NCBI RefSeq assembly: GCF_947501425.1 | Contig: NZ_CANMVN010000003.1 | Location: forward strand, 1 to 64,000 | Direction: 5' to 3' | DNA from: an uncultured Psychroserpens sp. | GTDB taxonomy: Bacteria; Bacteroidota; Bacteroidia; Flavobacteriales; Flavobacteriaceae | Length of the DNA stretch: 64,000 bases | In this document: piece after piece, positions 34,411 through 43,880 of the stretch | Numbering within the stretch: position 1 is the first letter of the stretch | Layout: every line of letters starts with the position of its first letter | The notes under the pieces: generated by a model | Told to the model about the DNA's origin: nothing | What the model saw: only the letters and a program-made list of their open reading frames with translations | Databases searched by the model: none | Position numbers and translations under genes: made by a program

Positions 34411-34802
34411 TGACGAAACAACTTCTCATTACTAATAAACACTTTTTTATCGCACTCGCTTTGAGTTTGAGTTTATTTGTATTCAAAGGAATTCAATATG
34501 CAATTATTGGAAGTTTTGTGCCTATGATTTTTATCTTAAGTATTCTACTGTTGTTCTTTTTTACTTTTAAAAGATCAATTAAAAGTGCTTTAAAAGCTAT
34601 CAAATTCTGGGCAATACTTTTGATATTTTGGGCAATTGCAAGACTAACAATTCAAATTCTTTTCTACGTTACTCCTAATATAACTGAAACGCATATCAGA
34701 GATCAATTTACCTTGATTCAAAATATCATTTCAATTTTTGTCATTTTACTTGGAATTTATTTGATCAAAAACCGTTCAAATTTAGTTAATAACTCTGCAT
34801 AA
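34407..34802 (+). CDS. four-span membrane protein, unknown
   Basis: A 131-residue hydrophobic protein with about four membrane helices, no polar loops of note and no recognised family. The start codon overlaps the stop of the M28 peptidase (ATGA), so the two are translated together and may act together. Confidence 0.6.
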   Translation: MMTKQLLITNKHFFIALALSLSLFVFKGIQYAIIGSFVPMIFILSILLLFFFTFKRSIKSALKAIKFWAILLIFWAIARLTIQILFYVTPNITETHIRDQFTLIQNIISIFVILLGIYLIKNRSNLVNNSA

Positions 34803-34872
34803 ATCCCTTTTAATAAACAACAACATTTTCCTATTTTGCAGTGCTAATTAGAACTCAAATTCCTATTAAAAA

Positions 34873-37185
34873 GTGAAAGTTTGTATTGCTGAAAAACCTA
34901 GTGTGGCTCGTGAAATCGCGCAAGTTCTTGGTGCCAACTCCAAGCGTGATGGTTACTACGAAGGTAATGGCTATGCAGTAACCTATACCTTTGGTCATCT
35001 ATGCACACTTATGGAACCAAACGACTACAAACCGTATTGGAAAAGTTGGGACCTCAATAATTTACCAATGCTTCCCGAAAAGTTTAAAACCAAAGTGGTT
35101 AGTAATTCAGGAATCGAAAAACAATTCAATATTGTAAAATCGTTGTTCGATAAAGCCGAAGTAGTCATCAATTGTGGTGATGCTGGACAGGAAGGAGAAC
35201 TCATCCAACGTTGGGTTTTAGACCAGGCAAATTACAAAGGAAAAGTACAACGTTTGTGGATATCATCTTTAACTACAGAAGCCATCAAAGAAGGTTTTGA
35301 AAATCTCAAAAACTCTGAGGCCTATGACAACCTTTACTATGCAGGATTTTCACGTGCTATTGGAGATTGGTTATTGGGTATGAATGCCACACGACTATAT
35401 ACTGTGAAACATGGTGGATATAAACAAGTGCTTTCTGTAGGCCGTGTACAAACACCAACATTAGCAATGGTTGTTAATCGTTTTGAAGAGATTGAGAATT
35501 TCAAGCCTCAGCCCTATTGGGAATTGCAAACACAGTATCGTAAGACACTCTTTGCTTATGAGGAAGGCCGTTTTCTAAATATGAAAGATGGAGAACTATT
35601 GGCAAAAAAAGTAAAAGAACATGAGTTTGAGATTGTATCTGTAGCAAAAAAGAAAGGTAAAGAATATGCTCCGAAATTGTTTGACCTTACTGGATTACAA
35701 GTGTATTGCAATACAAAATTTGGATTCTCTGCTGACGATACCCTAAAGATTGTTCAAAAATTATATGAGCAAAAAGTAGTGACCTATCCCAGAGTAGATA
35801 CTACATTTTTACCTACAGATATATATCCCAAAGTTCACGGTATACTTCAAAAGTTGACTAATTATTCTAAATTGACACAACCGCTTTTAGATAAAAAGAT
35901 CAAGAAATCAACAAAAGTATTCAACGATAAAAAAGTTACCGATCACCATGCTATAATTCCAACGGGAATTCAGATCAATTTACAGTACAACCAGCAACAG
36001 GTGTATGATATCATAGTTAAACGCTTTATAGCTGTGTTCTATCCAGATTGTGAGGTTTCAAATACTACTGTGATTGGAAAAGCCGCTGATGTAAATTTTA
36101 AAACCACAGGTAAAGAAATTCTTAAAGATGGATGGAAAATTGTATTTAAATTCGGAAAAGAGCCAACTTCAAGCGCTTCAGAAAAAGAAACTTTACCAAC
36201 ATTTATCGAAGGTGAGAAAGGACCTCACGAGCCTTCGTTTCTAGAAAAGCAAACCAAACCACCAAATCAATTCACCGAAGCCTCTCTCCTACGCGCTATG
36301 GAGACTGCAGGAAAACAAGTTGACGATGATGAACTTCGGGATTTAATGAAAGAAAATGGTATTGGAAGACCATCAACACGAGCTAATATCATTGAAACGC
36401 TATTCAAAAGACAATATATTAAACGAAATAAAAAGCAAATACTACCAACTGTTACTGGTATAGCTTTGATCAATATTATTCAGAATGAACTATTGAAATC
36501 TGCTGAACTCACTGGCCTTTGGGAAAAACAGCTTAAAGACATAGAAAAGGGTCAATACAGTGCAAGTCTCTTCATAAAGAACATGAAGCACATGGTTGAT
36601 GAGTTGGTATATGAAGTAAGAAGTGAAACCAAACGTGCTAATATTTCGCAAGCAACAGTTATAGATCAAAGGCAAGCTAAAGCCAAACAGAAAAAAACAG
36701 CTGGAATCTCTTCAATTACTTGTCCGAAATGTAAAAAGGGTAACTTACTCAAAGGCAAATCTGCCTATGGCTGTAGTCAATTTAAATCTGGCTGTGATTT
36801 GGTACTTCCGTTTAAAGTCTTCGGTAAGAAGGTTTCAGAAAAACAATTCATTCGTTTATTGACAAAAGGCTCAACGGTCAACCTTAAAGGCTTTACATCT
36901 TCAGCTGGAAAAACAGAAGGTTTACTGCGGTTCGATGAGGGTTTCAAAATGGTTTTAGAGGCAAAAAAAGGAGATGCTAAAATATCGAAAGAAAAAAAAT
37001 CTAACGATGTCAATTGTCCTAAATGTCAAACAGGCACTATCATTAAAGGCAAAACTGCTTATGGTTGTAGTAATTATAAGTCAGGTTGCGACTTTAGAAT
37101 GTCCTTTGATGCCATTCGCACAAAAGCTAAAGATAAGGAACTCACAAAAGACCTTGTTTATTCAATATTAAAAGGAGATATTTAA
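34873..37185 (+). CDS. topB: type IA DNA topoisomerase (topoisomerase III-like)
   Basis: A 770-residue protein with a GTG start (VCIAEKPSVAREIAQVLG, Toprim domain). The Toprim acidic motif reads CGDAGQEGELI where classical enzymes have DxDxE-G-E, so the second Asp is Gly. The active-site tyrosine is in TYPRVDTTFLP, and GRPSTRANIIETL is conserved. Two C-terminal zinc-ribbon-like modules (CPKCKKGN...YGCSQFKSGC and CPKCQTGT...YGCSNYKSGC) bind single-stranded DNA. It relaxes or decatenates DNA by single-strand passage. The next gene starts one base after the stop. Confidence 0.88.
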   Translation: MKVCIAEKPSVAREIAQVLGANSKRDGYYEGNGYAVTYTFGHLCTLMEPNDYKPYWKSWDLNNLPMLPEKFKTKVVSNSGIEKQFNIVKSLFDKAEVVINCGDAGQEGELIQRWVLDQANYKGKVQRLWISSLTTEAIKEGFENLKNSEAYDNLYYAGFSRAIGDWLLGMNATRLYTVKHGGYKQVLSVGRVQTPTLAMVVNRFEEIENFKPQPYWELQTQYRKTLFAYEEGRFLNMKDGELLAKKVKEHEFEIVSVAKKKGKEYAPKLFDLTGLQVYCNTKFGFSADDTLKIVQKLYEQKVVTYPRVDTTFLPTDIYPKVHGILQKLTNYSKLTQPLLDKKIKKSTKVFNDKKVTDHHAIIPTGIQINLQYNQQQVYDIIVKRFIAVFYPDCEVSNTTVIGKAADVNFKTTGKEILKDGWKIVFKFGKEPTSSASEKETLPTFIEGEKGPHEPSFLEKQTKPPNQFTEASLLRAMETAGKQVDDDELRDLMKENGIGRPSTRANIIETLFKRQYIKRNKKQILPTVTGIALINIIQNELLKSAELTGLWEKQLKDIEKGQYSASLFIKNMKHMVDELVYEVRSETKRANISQATVIDQRQAKAKQKKTAGISSITCPKCKKGNLLKGKSAYGCSQFKSGCDLVLPFKVFGKKVSEKQFIRLLTKGSTVNLKGFTSSAGKTEGLLRFDEGFKMVLEAKKGDAKISKEKKSNDVNCPKCQTGTIIKGKTAYGCSNYKSGCDFRMSFDAIRTKAKDKELTKDLVYSILKGDI

Positions 37186-37186
37186 A

Positions 37187-37762
37187 ATGGAACATCACCA
37201 CTTTAAACTCTTTAAGCCCTATGGTTATTTAAGTCAATTCCAAACCAATGCTAAACACGAACGCAACAAAAAATTCTTAGGTGAATTATTTGATTTTCCT
37301 GAAGGGACAATGGCTATTGGAAGACTTGATAAAGACTCAGAAGGCCTACTACTACTAACTACAGATGGAAAAGTAAGTTTTGAGATTACGAGCTCTAAAA
37401 TCGATAAAGAATACTATGTGCAAGTAGATGGAGAGATTACCAATAAGGCCTTAGAGCAATTACAACAAGGTGTAGAAATTACACATAAAAATGAAACATA
37501 CACAACCAAACCATGCAAAGCCTACCAATTAGAACTTATCCCAAATTTTCCTCAACGAGCTAAAAAAATTCGTGATGAAAGACATGGAAAAACATCATGG
37601 ATATCACTTACTATAAACGAAGGCAAATTTAGACAAGTACGCAAAATGACAGCACAGGTCGGATTTCCCACACTGAGGTTGGTTAGAGTTCGTGTGGGAC
37701 TTATTAATTTGGATGGTTTAAAAATGGGAGAAGCTAAAGAAGTATTTAGTCTTTTATCTTAA
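37187..37762 (+). CDS. rluE: RluE-type pseudouridine synthase
   Basis: A 191-residue protein without an S4 domain. The catalytic motif GRLDKDSEGLLLLT holds the Asp nucleophile, and KIRDERHGKTSWISLTINEGKFRQVRKM is the RsuA/RluB/E-type C-terminal signature. It isomerises a uridine in 23S rRNA, probably position 2457 if orthologous to RluE. It is one base downstream of the topoisomerase gene and converges with the next gene, overlapping it by 17 bases. Confidence 0.85.
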   Translation: MEHHHFKLFKPYGYLSQFQTNAKHERNKKFLGELFDFPEGTMAIGRLDKDSEGLLLLTTDGKVSFEITSSKIDKEYYVQVDGEITNKALEQLQQGVEITHKNETYTTKPCKAYQLELIPNFPQRAKKIRDERHGKTSWISLTINEGKFRQVRKMTAQVGFPTLRLVRVRVGLINLDGLKMGEAKEVFSLLS

Positions 37763-38129
37763 TCATCTCTTGACGTTGGGTAAGTTGGCCGTTTACAACT
37801 TTCTGACAAACAATAGTATCACCTTTGATTTCAACGATTTTAATAGTGTATTTGGTTCCTAATAATGATTCATATTTTGGGTCATTGAACTTGTAATACT
37901 CAAATTCGTATGAACAATCAGATAACCATTTCACACGACTTGTTCCCTGAAAGTTCATAGGAGCTGGATAAGAATCTATTTGTGTAGAATCTGTTCTAAT
38001 GGTCATTAAATCTTTATAATCCTTGTCAAGATACCTAAATTGTCCTGTTCTAAATTTAGAACAGTCTGTGTCTTGAGCATAACACCATACAGAACACAAT
38101 AAGATGGTTATGATAATACTGTTTTTCAA
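37746..38129 (-). CDS. small exported protein, unknown
   Basis: A 127-residue protein with a signal peptide ending CYAQ. The rest is beta-rich (FRTGQFRYLDKD, GTSRVKWLSDCSYEFEYYKF, TKYTIKIVEIKGDTIVCQKV). Similar short proteins are frequent in Flavobacteriia as hypothetical. It is 4 bases downstream of the cold-shock gene on the same strand. Confidence 0.65.
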   Translation of the reverse strand: MKNSIIITILLCSVWCYAQDTDCSKFRTGQFRYLDKDYKDLMTIRTDSTQIDSYPAPMNFQGTSRVKWLSDCSYEFEYYKFNDPKYESLLGTKYTIKIVEIKGDTIVCQKVVNGQLTQRQEMIKIKD

Positions 38130-38133
38130 AAAT

Positions 38134-38595
38134 TTAAACTAGCTTTACACGAACCGCATTCATACCACGATTTCCTTTTTCTAATTCAAACTGCACTTTG
38201 TCATTTTCTTGAATTTCATCAATTAAACCACTCACGTGACAGAAATATTTCTCTTGGTCTTCGGTATCGATAATAAATCCAAAACCTTTAGAATGATCAA
38301 AGAAAGATACTTTTCCCTTTCTAATTGGATCGTATTCTTCTTCTTCCATATCCTCTTTTTTAGGCACACCTAATACGATGTTTTTTGCCTTTACTTTAAT
38401 TTTATCAGCTGGATTAGGTGGTGTATCGGTAAGATTCCCAAACTGATCTACGTAAGCAAATGGAATACTCTCTGCTCCTCCATTTTCTTCTTTCTCAAGC
38501 TTACGCGCTTCCATTTTTTTGCGCTTTTCTTCGCGCTTTTTTAAACGTTTTTTTTCTTTTTCACTTTTGTTAAATGTCTGTTGCGACTTTGCCAT
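38134..38595 (-). CDS. cold-shock-domain protein with charged N-terminal extension
   Basis: A 153-residue protein. Residues 1-45 are a highly charged Lys/Glu-rich segment. Residues ~90-152 are a cold-shock domain with RNP1 KGFGFI and RNP2-like YFCHVS, which binds single-stranded RNA or DNA. The extended form is usual in Bacteroidota; it may act as an RNA chaperone. Divergent from the TetR gene across a 167 bp AT-rich region. Confidence 0.85.
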   Translation of the reverse strand: MAKSQQTFNKSEKEKKRLKKREEKRKKMEARKLEKEENGGAESIPFAYVDQFGNLTDTPPNPADKIKVKAKNIVLGVPKKEDMEEEEYDPIRKGKVSFFDHSKGFGFIIDTEDQEKYFCHVSGLIDEIQENDKVQFELEKGNRGMNAVRVKLV

Positions 38596-38721
38596 TCTTT
38601 ATTTTAAGATGTTTTAATTACTCCAATGCATATTGCATCAGTTATTGTAAATATAGCTGTAATATTTGAATTTACTCAGTAATATCACAATAAGTTAATC
38701 AAAAGTTAAAAATATTACATT

Positions 38722-38738
38722 TAATAGTATTACTATTA
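38722..38738. promoter_or_regulatory. candidate TetR operator (17 bp perfect palindrome)
   Basis: TAATAGTA-T-TACTATTA, overlapping the first bases of the TATATTTG promoter box at 38737 and 24 bases before the TetR start. Position and symmetry suggest autorepression. Confidence 0.6.
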
Positions 38739-38744
38739 TATTTG
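38737..38744 (+). promoter_or_regulatory. TAnnTTTG promoter box (TATATTTG)
   Basis: Perfect match to the Bacteroidota -7 box, 18 bases before the start at 38763. It overlaps the palindrome at 38722-38738. A clear -33 TTG is lacking. Confidence 0.5.
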
Positions 38745-38762
38745 CGTGCAAATAAATTTAAC

Positions 38763-39449
38763 ATGAAATCATTACTTTCAAATTTAAGAATTGATATCAA
38801 CGAAAAGATCTATTTAAAAGATCCGCAATCGTCAGATCTAGGTAAGCGTATTATTGAGCATAGTATCAAACTTATTGATGAAATTGGTTTCGATAGCTTT
38901 ACCTTCAAAAAACTAGGAGCTATTATAGGATCTAATGAAAGTTCCATTTACAGATATTTTGATAGTAAACATAAACTCCTACTCTATTTAACTTCGTGGT
39001 ATTGGGCTTGGTTGGAGTATCAACTGGTATTCTCAACAACTAATATATCTGACGCTAATGAAAAATTAGAAAAAGCAATTAATATTATGACTAGGACTAT
39101 AGAGGCCGATTCTACTTTTGCTCATATAGACGAAATAGCATTAAGCCGAGTGGTGATCAACGAATATTCAAAATCATACTTGACCAAAGAAGTTGACGAA
39201 GAAAATAAAGAGGGTTATTTTGCCATATACAAACGCTTAATAACCAGATTACATAACATGATCACTGAAGTTAATAGTGATTATAAATATCCACATAGTT
39301 TAGCTAGTACTGTAATAGAAGGTGCATTATATCAGCATTTTCTAAAAGATCACTTTCAATCACTTACAGACTGCGATAACAAAATACAACCTTCCGATTA
39401 TTTTACTCATTTAGTTTTTAATGCATTAAACATAACTAAAAATGACTAA
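38763..39449 (+). CDS. TetR-family transcriptional regulator
   Basis: 228 residues from ATG 38763; a TTG 21 bases upstream lies in the promoter box. The helix-turn-helix is at about 34-60 (GFDSFTFKKLGAIIGSNESSIYRYFDSK), and the rest is the ligand domain. It overlaps the following ABC exporter gene by 8 bases and heads the ABC-HlyD-TolC operon, so it most likely represses its own export operon through the palindrome at 38722. Confidence 0.85.
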   Translation: MKSLLSNLRIDINEKIYLKDPQSSDLGKRIIEHSIKLIDEIGFDSFTFKKLGAIIGSNESSIYRYFDSKHKLLLYLTSWYWAWLEYQLVFSTTNISDANEKLEKAINIMTRTIEADSTFAHIDEIALSRVVINEYSKSYLTKEVDEENKEGYFAIYKRLITRLHNMITEVNSDYKYPHSLASTVIEGALYQHFLKDHFQSLTDCDNKIQPSDYFTHLVFNALNITKND

Positions 39450-41109
39450 AACCATTTTATCCTCTTGGCAACGCTTGATTGGCCTTCTAAAATTAGACAG
39501 GAAAGATATTAAGCAGATTTTTTACTATGCCATATTCGCAGGTATTGTTAACCTCTCACTTCCCTTGGGAATACAAGCCATCATTAACTTAATTCAAGGT
39601 GCTCAAATAAGCAGCTCATGGATTGTACTTGTTGTGTTGGTTACTATTGGCGTTGCATTTGTTGGAATTCTTCAACTTATGCAAATGCGAATCATTGAGA
39701 ATGTACAACAAAAAATATTTACCAGATCATCTTTTGAATTTGCTTACCGCTTTCCGAAGATGAAAATGAGTGAATTACGTAATTTTTACCCGCCAGAATT
39801 AGCCAATCGTTTTTTTGATACATTAACTGTACAAAAAGGTTTATCTAAGATATTAATTGATTTTCCTGCTGCGATTCTCCAAATTATTTTTGGCTTGATG
39901 CTACTCTCATTCTATCATCCATTTTTTATCATCTATGGTATCCTACTCATACTGCTTGTTTATGTAGTTTTTAAATTTTCTGCCCAACGTGGTTTAGATA
40001 CTAGTTTGAGTGAATCTAAATCAAAATATAAAGTAGCACATTGGTTACAAGAAATTGCACGTTCTGTATTGAGCTTTAAGTTATCAGGGAAAACAAGTCT
40101 TGCCTTAAATAAAAATGACCAACTTACTTCAGATTATTTAGAGGATAGAGAAAGTCACTTTAAAGTATTAGTACAACAGTTTATTAAACTTATTGGATTT
40201 AAAGTGCTTGTAACTGCTGGTTTATTAATCATTGGCGGATTTCTCGTATTGAATCAACAAATGAATATAGGTCAGTTTGTAGCCGCAGAGATCATTATTC
40301 TTTTAGTAATTAGTTCTGTTGAAAAATTAATACTCGGATTGGAGTCTTTCTACGATGTGTTAACATCTATAGAAAAATTAGCACAGGTTGTAGATCGCGA
40401 TCTTGAAGCACAAGAGGGTGATGCTATAACAAGTGATGACTCGGAGTTTAAGGTTGAATTAGAGCATGTATGTTATTCAGTTCCTGATAGAATGGATCCA
40501 TTACTATCGGATATCTCAATGATTATTCAGCCAAAAGATCGAATTATGATTTATGGGTCTAACGGTTCTGGAAAAACAACACTTCTCAAATTGATTGCAG
40601 GAATTATAGAACCGTCTAAGGGTTCTATATATATCAATGATATTGACCTCAAAGGAATGAAACTCAACGACTATAGAGCTCGTATAGGTCAAATGCTTCC
40701 TGAAGAGTCTCCTTTTGAAGGTACTATAAGAGAAAACTTAACCTTTGGTGATGAGTCCATAACTCAAGATGAAATCAATTGGGTTCTCGAAAAGACAGGT
40801 TTAGTCAATTTTGTAAAATCTCAGCCACAAGGTTTGAGAACCATGTTATATCCTGAAGGAAAAAAATTATCACTAACAGCCTCTAAAAAGATTGTATTGG
40901 CTAGAAGTATTCTTAAAAAGCCTAAAATATTGATGCTAAAAGATCCTTTGGAGCAATTTGAAAAAACAGAAGCAAAACGTATTATGGAGTTCTTAACCGA
41001 TCCTGTAAATCCTTGGGCACTTATTGTGGTAAGTTACGATATGGATTGGAAGACCAAATGCACAAGAACTATTAAACTTGAAAACGGTAAAATTGAATTA
41101 AATCAGTAA
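39442..41109 (+). CDS. ABC exporter half-transporter with degenerate ATPase motifs
   Basis: A 555-residue protein: an N-terminal membrane domain (~20-305) and a nucleotide-binding domain (~330-555). Walker A is intact (YGSNGSGKTTLLKL, ~372). The signature reads LSLTASKKIVLARS instead of LSGGQ. Walker B reads ILMLKDPLEQ instead of LLLDEAT, without the catalytic Glu. The H-loop reads VVSYDMDW with Tyr for His. With HlyD and TolC partners it forms a one-operon tripartite exporter. Weak hydrolysis or an unknown partner ATPase must be considered. Confidence 0.82.
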   Translation: MTKTILSSWQRLIGLLKLDRKDIKQIFYYAIFAGIVNLSLPLGIQAIINLIQGAQISSSWIVLVVLVTIGVAFVGILQLMQMRIIENVQQKIFTRSSFEFAYRFPKMKMSELRNFYPPELANRFFDTLTVQKGLSKILIDFPAAILQIIFGLMLLSFYHPFFIIYGILLILLVYVVFKFSAQRGLDTSLSESKSKYKVAHWLQEIARSVLSFKLSGKTSLALNKNDQLTSDYLEDRESHFKVLVQQFIKLIGFKVLVTAGLLIIGGFLVLNQQMNIGQFVAAEIIILLVISSVEKLILGLESFYDVLTSIEKLAQVVDRDLEAQEGDAITSDDSEFKVELEHVCYSVPDRMDPLLSDISMIIQPKDRIMIYGSNGSGKTTLLKLIAGIIEPSKGSIYINDIDLKGMKLNDYRARIGQMLPEESPFEGTIRENLTFGDESITQDEINWVLEKTGLVNFVKSQPQGLRTMLYPEGKKLSLTASKKIVLARSILKKPKILMLKDPLEQFEKTEAKRIMEFLTDPVNPWALIVVSYDMDWKTKCTRTIKLENGKIELNQ

Positions 41110-41112
41110 AAA

Positions 41113-42468
41113 ATGCTAAATATTTCACATAATCAGCTTAATAAAAAGGTAGATCTTACACAGTATGAGTCTGGTAAAAAAGTGTTTCATAAAAGGCATT
41201 TTAAACACTTCAATCGCTTTTTATTTGCCTTTGCCATTGTTGGAATCATCATTATGTTTTTGCCATGGACGCAAAATATTAATAGTCGTGGTAGTGTCAC
41301 TACGTTAACACCAGATCAAAGACCACAAACCATTCAATCACCAATTCCAGGACGTATCGAAAAGTGGTATGTTAGAGAGGGCGACTTTGTACAGAAAGGA
41401 GATACGATTTTGTTTATTTCAGAAGTAAAAAATGAATATTTTGATCCTAATCTTGTGAATAGAACTGGCAAGCAAATCAAAGCTAAGGAAGCATCTGTGG
41501 TGTCTTATGGCTCAAAAGTTTCAGCATTGAACAATCAAATTGGAGCGTTATCAAAAGAGCGAACATTAAAATTGGAGCAAGCCCAAAATAAACTACTTCA
41601 GGCAAAACTTAAAGTACAAAATGACAGTATAGATCTTGAAGCTGTAAAAATTAATTTAGGAATTGCCGAAAGACAAATTGGAGCCTTAGAAAAACTATAC
41701 GAAGAAGGGCTTAAATCGCTGACACAACTGGAAGAAAAGCGTTCAAAATTTCAGGAAGCTCAGGCGAAATTGATTTCACAGGAAAACAAATTAATTGCAG
41801 CCAAAAATGAAGTGATCAATGCAAAAATTGATATTAATCGTGTTCAGGCTGAATATGCCGAAAAAATCTCTAAAGCACAAAGTGATAAATTCACAGCTGA
41901 GTCAAATCAGTTTGATGCTGAAGCTCAGGTTACAAAGCTAGAAAGTGATTTTACAAGCTATGAAATTAGAAATGATCTTTATTACATCAAAGCACCTCAA
42001 GATGGATTTATCAACAAAGCCATTAAAGGTGGTATTGGTGAAACTTTTAAAGAAGGTGAGCAACTTGTAGGTATCATGCCTGCAAATTACGATCTGGCTG
42101 TAGAGACCTTTGTAGACCCTATAGATCTGCCGCTAATTCATATTGGAGAGGAAGTTCGTGTGCAATTTGATGGATGGCCAGCTATTATATTTAGTGGATG
42201 GCCAAATATTTCCTACGGAACTTATGGTGCCAAAGTAGTGGCTATAGAAAATTTCATTAGCGATAATGGAAAATTTAGAATTCTACTTGCTCCTGATGAG
42301 TCAGATCATCAATGGCCTGATGCTATTAGAGTAGGTTCTGGAGCAATGACCATAGCACTTTTAGAAGATGTCCCAATTTGGTTTGAATTATGGCGAAAGC
42401 TAAATGGCTTCCCTCCTAATTACTATCAACCAGAAGGTGCTACAAAAACCAAAACCGACAAAAAATAA
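41113..42468 (+). CDS. HlyD-family membrane fusion protein
   Basis: A 451-residue protein with one N-terminal membrane segment (about 33-53), and a lipoyl-like domain split in two (IQSPIPGRIEKWYVREGDFV and YIKAPQDGFINKAIKGGIGE). A long coiled-coil hairpin (~125-290) lies between them. It bridges the inner-membrane ABC transporter and TolC across the periplasm. It starts 3 bases after the ABC gene. Confidence 0.88.
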   Translation: MLNISHNQLNKKVDLTQYESGKKVFHKRHFKHFNRFLFAFAIVGIIIMFLPWTQNINSRGSVTTLTPDQRPQTIQSPIPGRIEKWYVREGDFVQKGDTILFISEVKNEYFDPNLVNRTGKQIKAKEASVVSYGSKVSALNNQIGALSKERTLKLEQAQNKLLQAKLKVQNDSIDLEAVKINLGIAERQIGALEKLYEEGLKSLTQLEEKRSKFQEAQAKLISQENKLIAAKNEVINAKIDINRVQAEYAEKISKAQSDKFTAESNQFDAEAQVTKLESDFTSYEIRNDLYYIKAPQDGFINKAIKGGIGETFKEGEQLVGIMPANYDLAVETFVDPIDLPLIHIGEEVRVQFDGWPAIIFSGWPNISYGTYGAKVVAIENFISDNGKFRILLAPDESDHQWPDAIRVGSGAMTIALLEDVPIWFELWRKLNGFPPNYYQPEGATKTKTDKK

Positions 42469-42476
42469 AGGCAATC

Positions 42477-43880
42477 ATGAATAAGTATCTAAGTATATTA
42501 TTCGTTCTCATAAGTTATTCATCAACAGCACAAGTACAAGATTCTATTGTATTGAGTTTTAGTGAATACTTAGGCTATGTAAAGAAGTTTCATCCTATAG
42601 CGAAACAAGCCGAATTGACTTTGCAAATAGGTCAGGCAAATTTAATGAAAGCCAGAGGTGGTTTTGACCCAAAAGTTGAAGTTGATAATGATCGGAAAAA
42701 ATTCAAAAATATTGAGTATTTCGACCAATTGAATGCGACTTTTAAAATACCAACCTGGTATGGAATAGAACTGAAAGGAAATTTTGAACAAAATACTGGT
42801 GATTTTCTAAATCCTCAATCTTTCGTCCCAGACGATGGCTTGTACAGCGCAGGTATTTCAGCGTCACTAGGTCAGGGTTTATTTATTAATGAAAGAATGG
42901 CAGACCTGAAAAAAGCTAAGTTCTTTAGAGAACAAACCACTGCAGATCGAGAGATACTCATCAACCAAATATTGTTTGATGCATCATTAGCTTACTTCAA
43001 TTGGTTGCAAGCCTACAACGAAACGCAAATTTATAAGCAGTTTTTAGAAAATGCCAGAATACGGTTTAATGGTGTAAAACGCAGTGCTGAAAATGGAGAT
43101 AAAGCACCTATAGACTCCGTAGAAGCTGGAATTACAGTAAAAAACAGAACTTTAGGATTAGAGCAAGCTAAAGTAAAGTTAATGAAAGCATCTCTAAAAC
43201 TTTCTACGTTTTTATGGCTTAATGACAACATACCTGTGGAACTACAACCTAATGTAATTCCAGATGAATTTATTGAAGATAACATTGATGATGTTCTAGA
43301 AATTTCTGGATTACCTCTTACCGATTTTGTATTAGAGAATCATCCAAAATTACGCTCTTTAGGTTTTAAATACGATGGTTTAGAAGTAGACAAACGTCTA
43401 AAAGCTAACAAACTATTACCTAAAATTGATGTACAATATAATTTTTTAACTGAAACAGCTGATATTGCAAGATCGTTCAATACCAATCAGTATAAAGGAG
43501 GTTTTAGTATTGCCTTCCCGCTATTTCTACGAAAGGAACGTGGAGACCTGAGATTAGCTAAATTTAAGCTTCAAGACTTACAGTTTGAAATTGATAATGC
43601 TAAGATTAGTATTCAAAATAAAGTATTAGCTATTTATAGAGAGTTAGAATCTTTTGAGACGCAAAATCAACTTATAGATGACATAGTAACAGATTACACA
43701 ACAATGTTAAGTGCTGAAGAACGTAAGTTTAGTTTTGGTGAAAGTTCTTTATTTCTGATCAATTCGCGAGAAAAAAGTTTGATTGATTCACAGTTGAAAG
43801 CCATTGAACTTCAGAATAAGTATTTAAAGGCAAAAGCTAAGTTATTCAATAGCTTATCTCGTGATCTGGAAAACCTGTAA
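42477..43880 (+). CDS. TolC-family outer membrane efflux protein
   Basis: A 467-residue protein with a signal peptide (SYSSTAQ). Two similar helical halves are typical of TolC (YLGYVKKFHPIAKQAELTLQ and later ENHPKLRSLGFKYDGLEVDK, then the EERKFSFGESSLFLINSREK segment near the end). It forms the outer membrane channel of the exporter. It ends base-to-base with the convergent gene that follows. Confidence 0.88.
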   Translation: MNKYLSILFVLISYSSTAQVQDSIVLSFSEYLGYVKKFHPIAKQAELTLQIGQANLMKARGGFDPKVEVDNDRKKFKNIEYFDQLNATFKIPTWYGIELKGNFEQNTGDFLNPQSFVPDDGLYSAGISASLGQGLFINERMADLKKAKFFREQTTADREILINQILFDASLAYFNWLQAYNETQIYKQFLENARIRFNGVKRSAENGDKAPIDSVEAGITVKNRTLGLEQAKVKLMKASLKLSTFLWLNDNIPVELQPNVIPDEFIEDNIDDVLEISGLPLTDFVLENHPKLRSLGFKYDGLEVDKRLKANKLLPKIDVQYNFLTETADIARSFNTNQYKGGFSIAFPLFLRKERGDLRLAKFKLQDLQFEIDNAKISIQNKVLAIYRELESFETQNQLIDDIVTDYTTMLSAEERKFSFGESSLFLINSREKSLIDSQLKAIELQNKYLKAKAKLFNSLSRDLENL

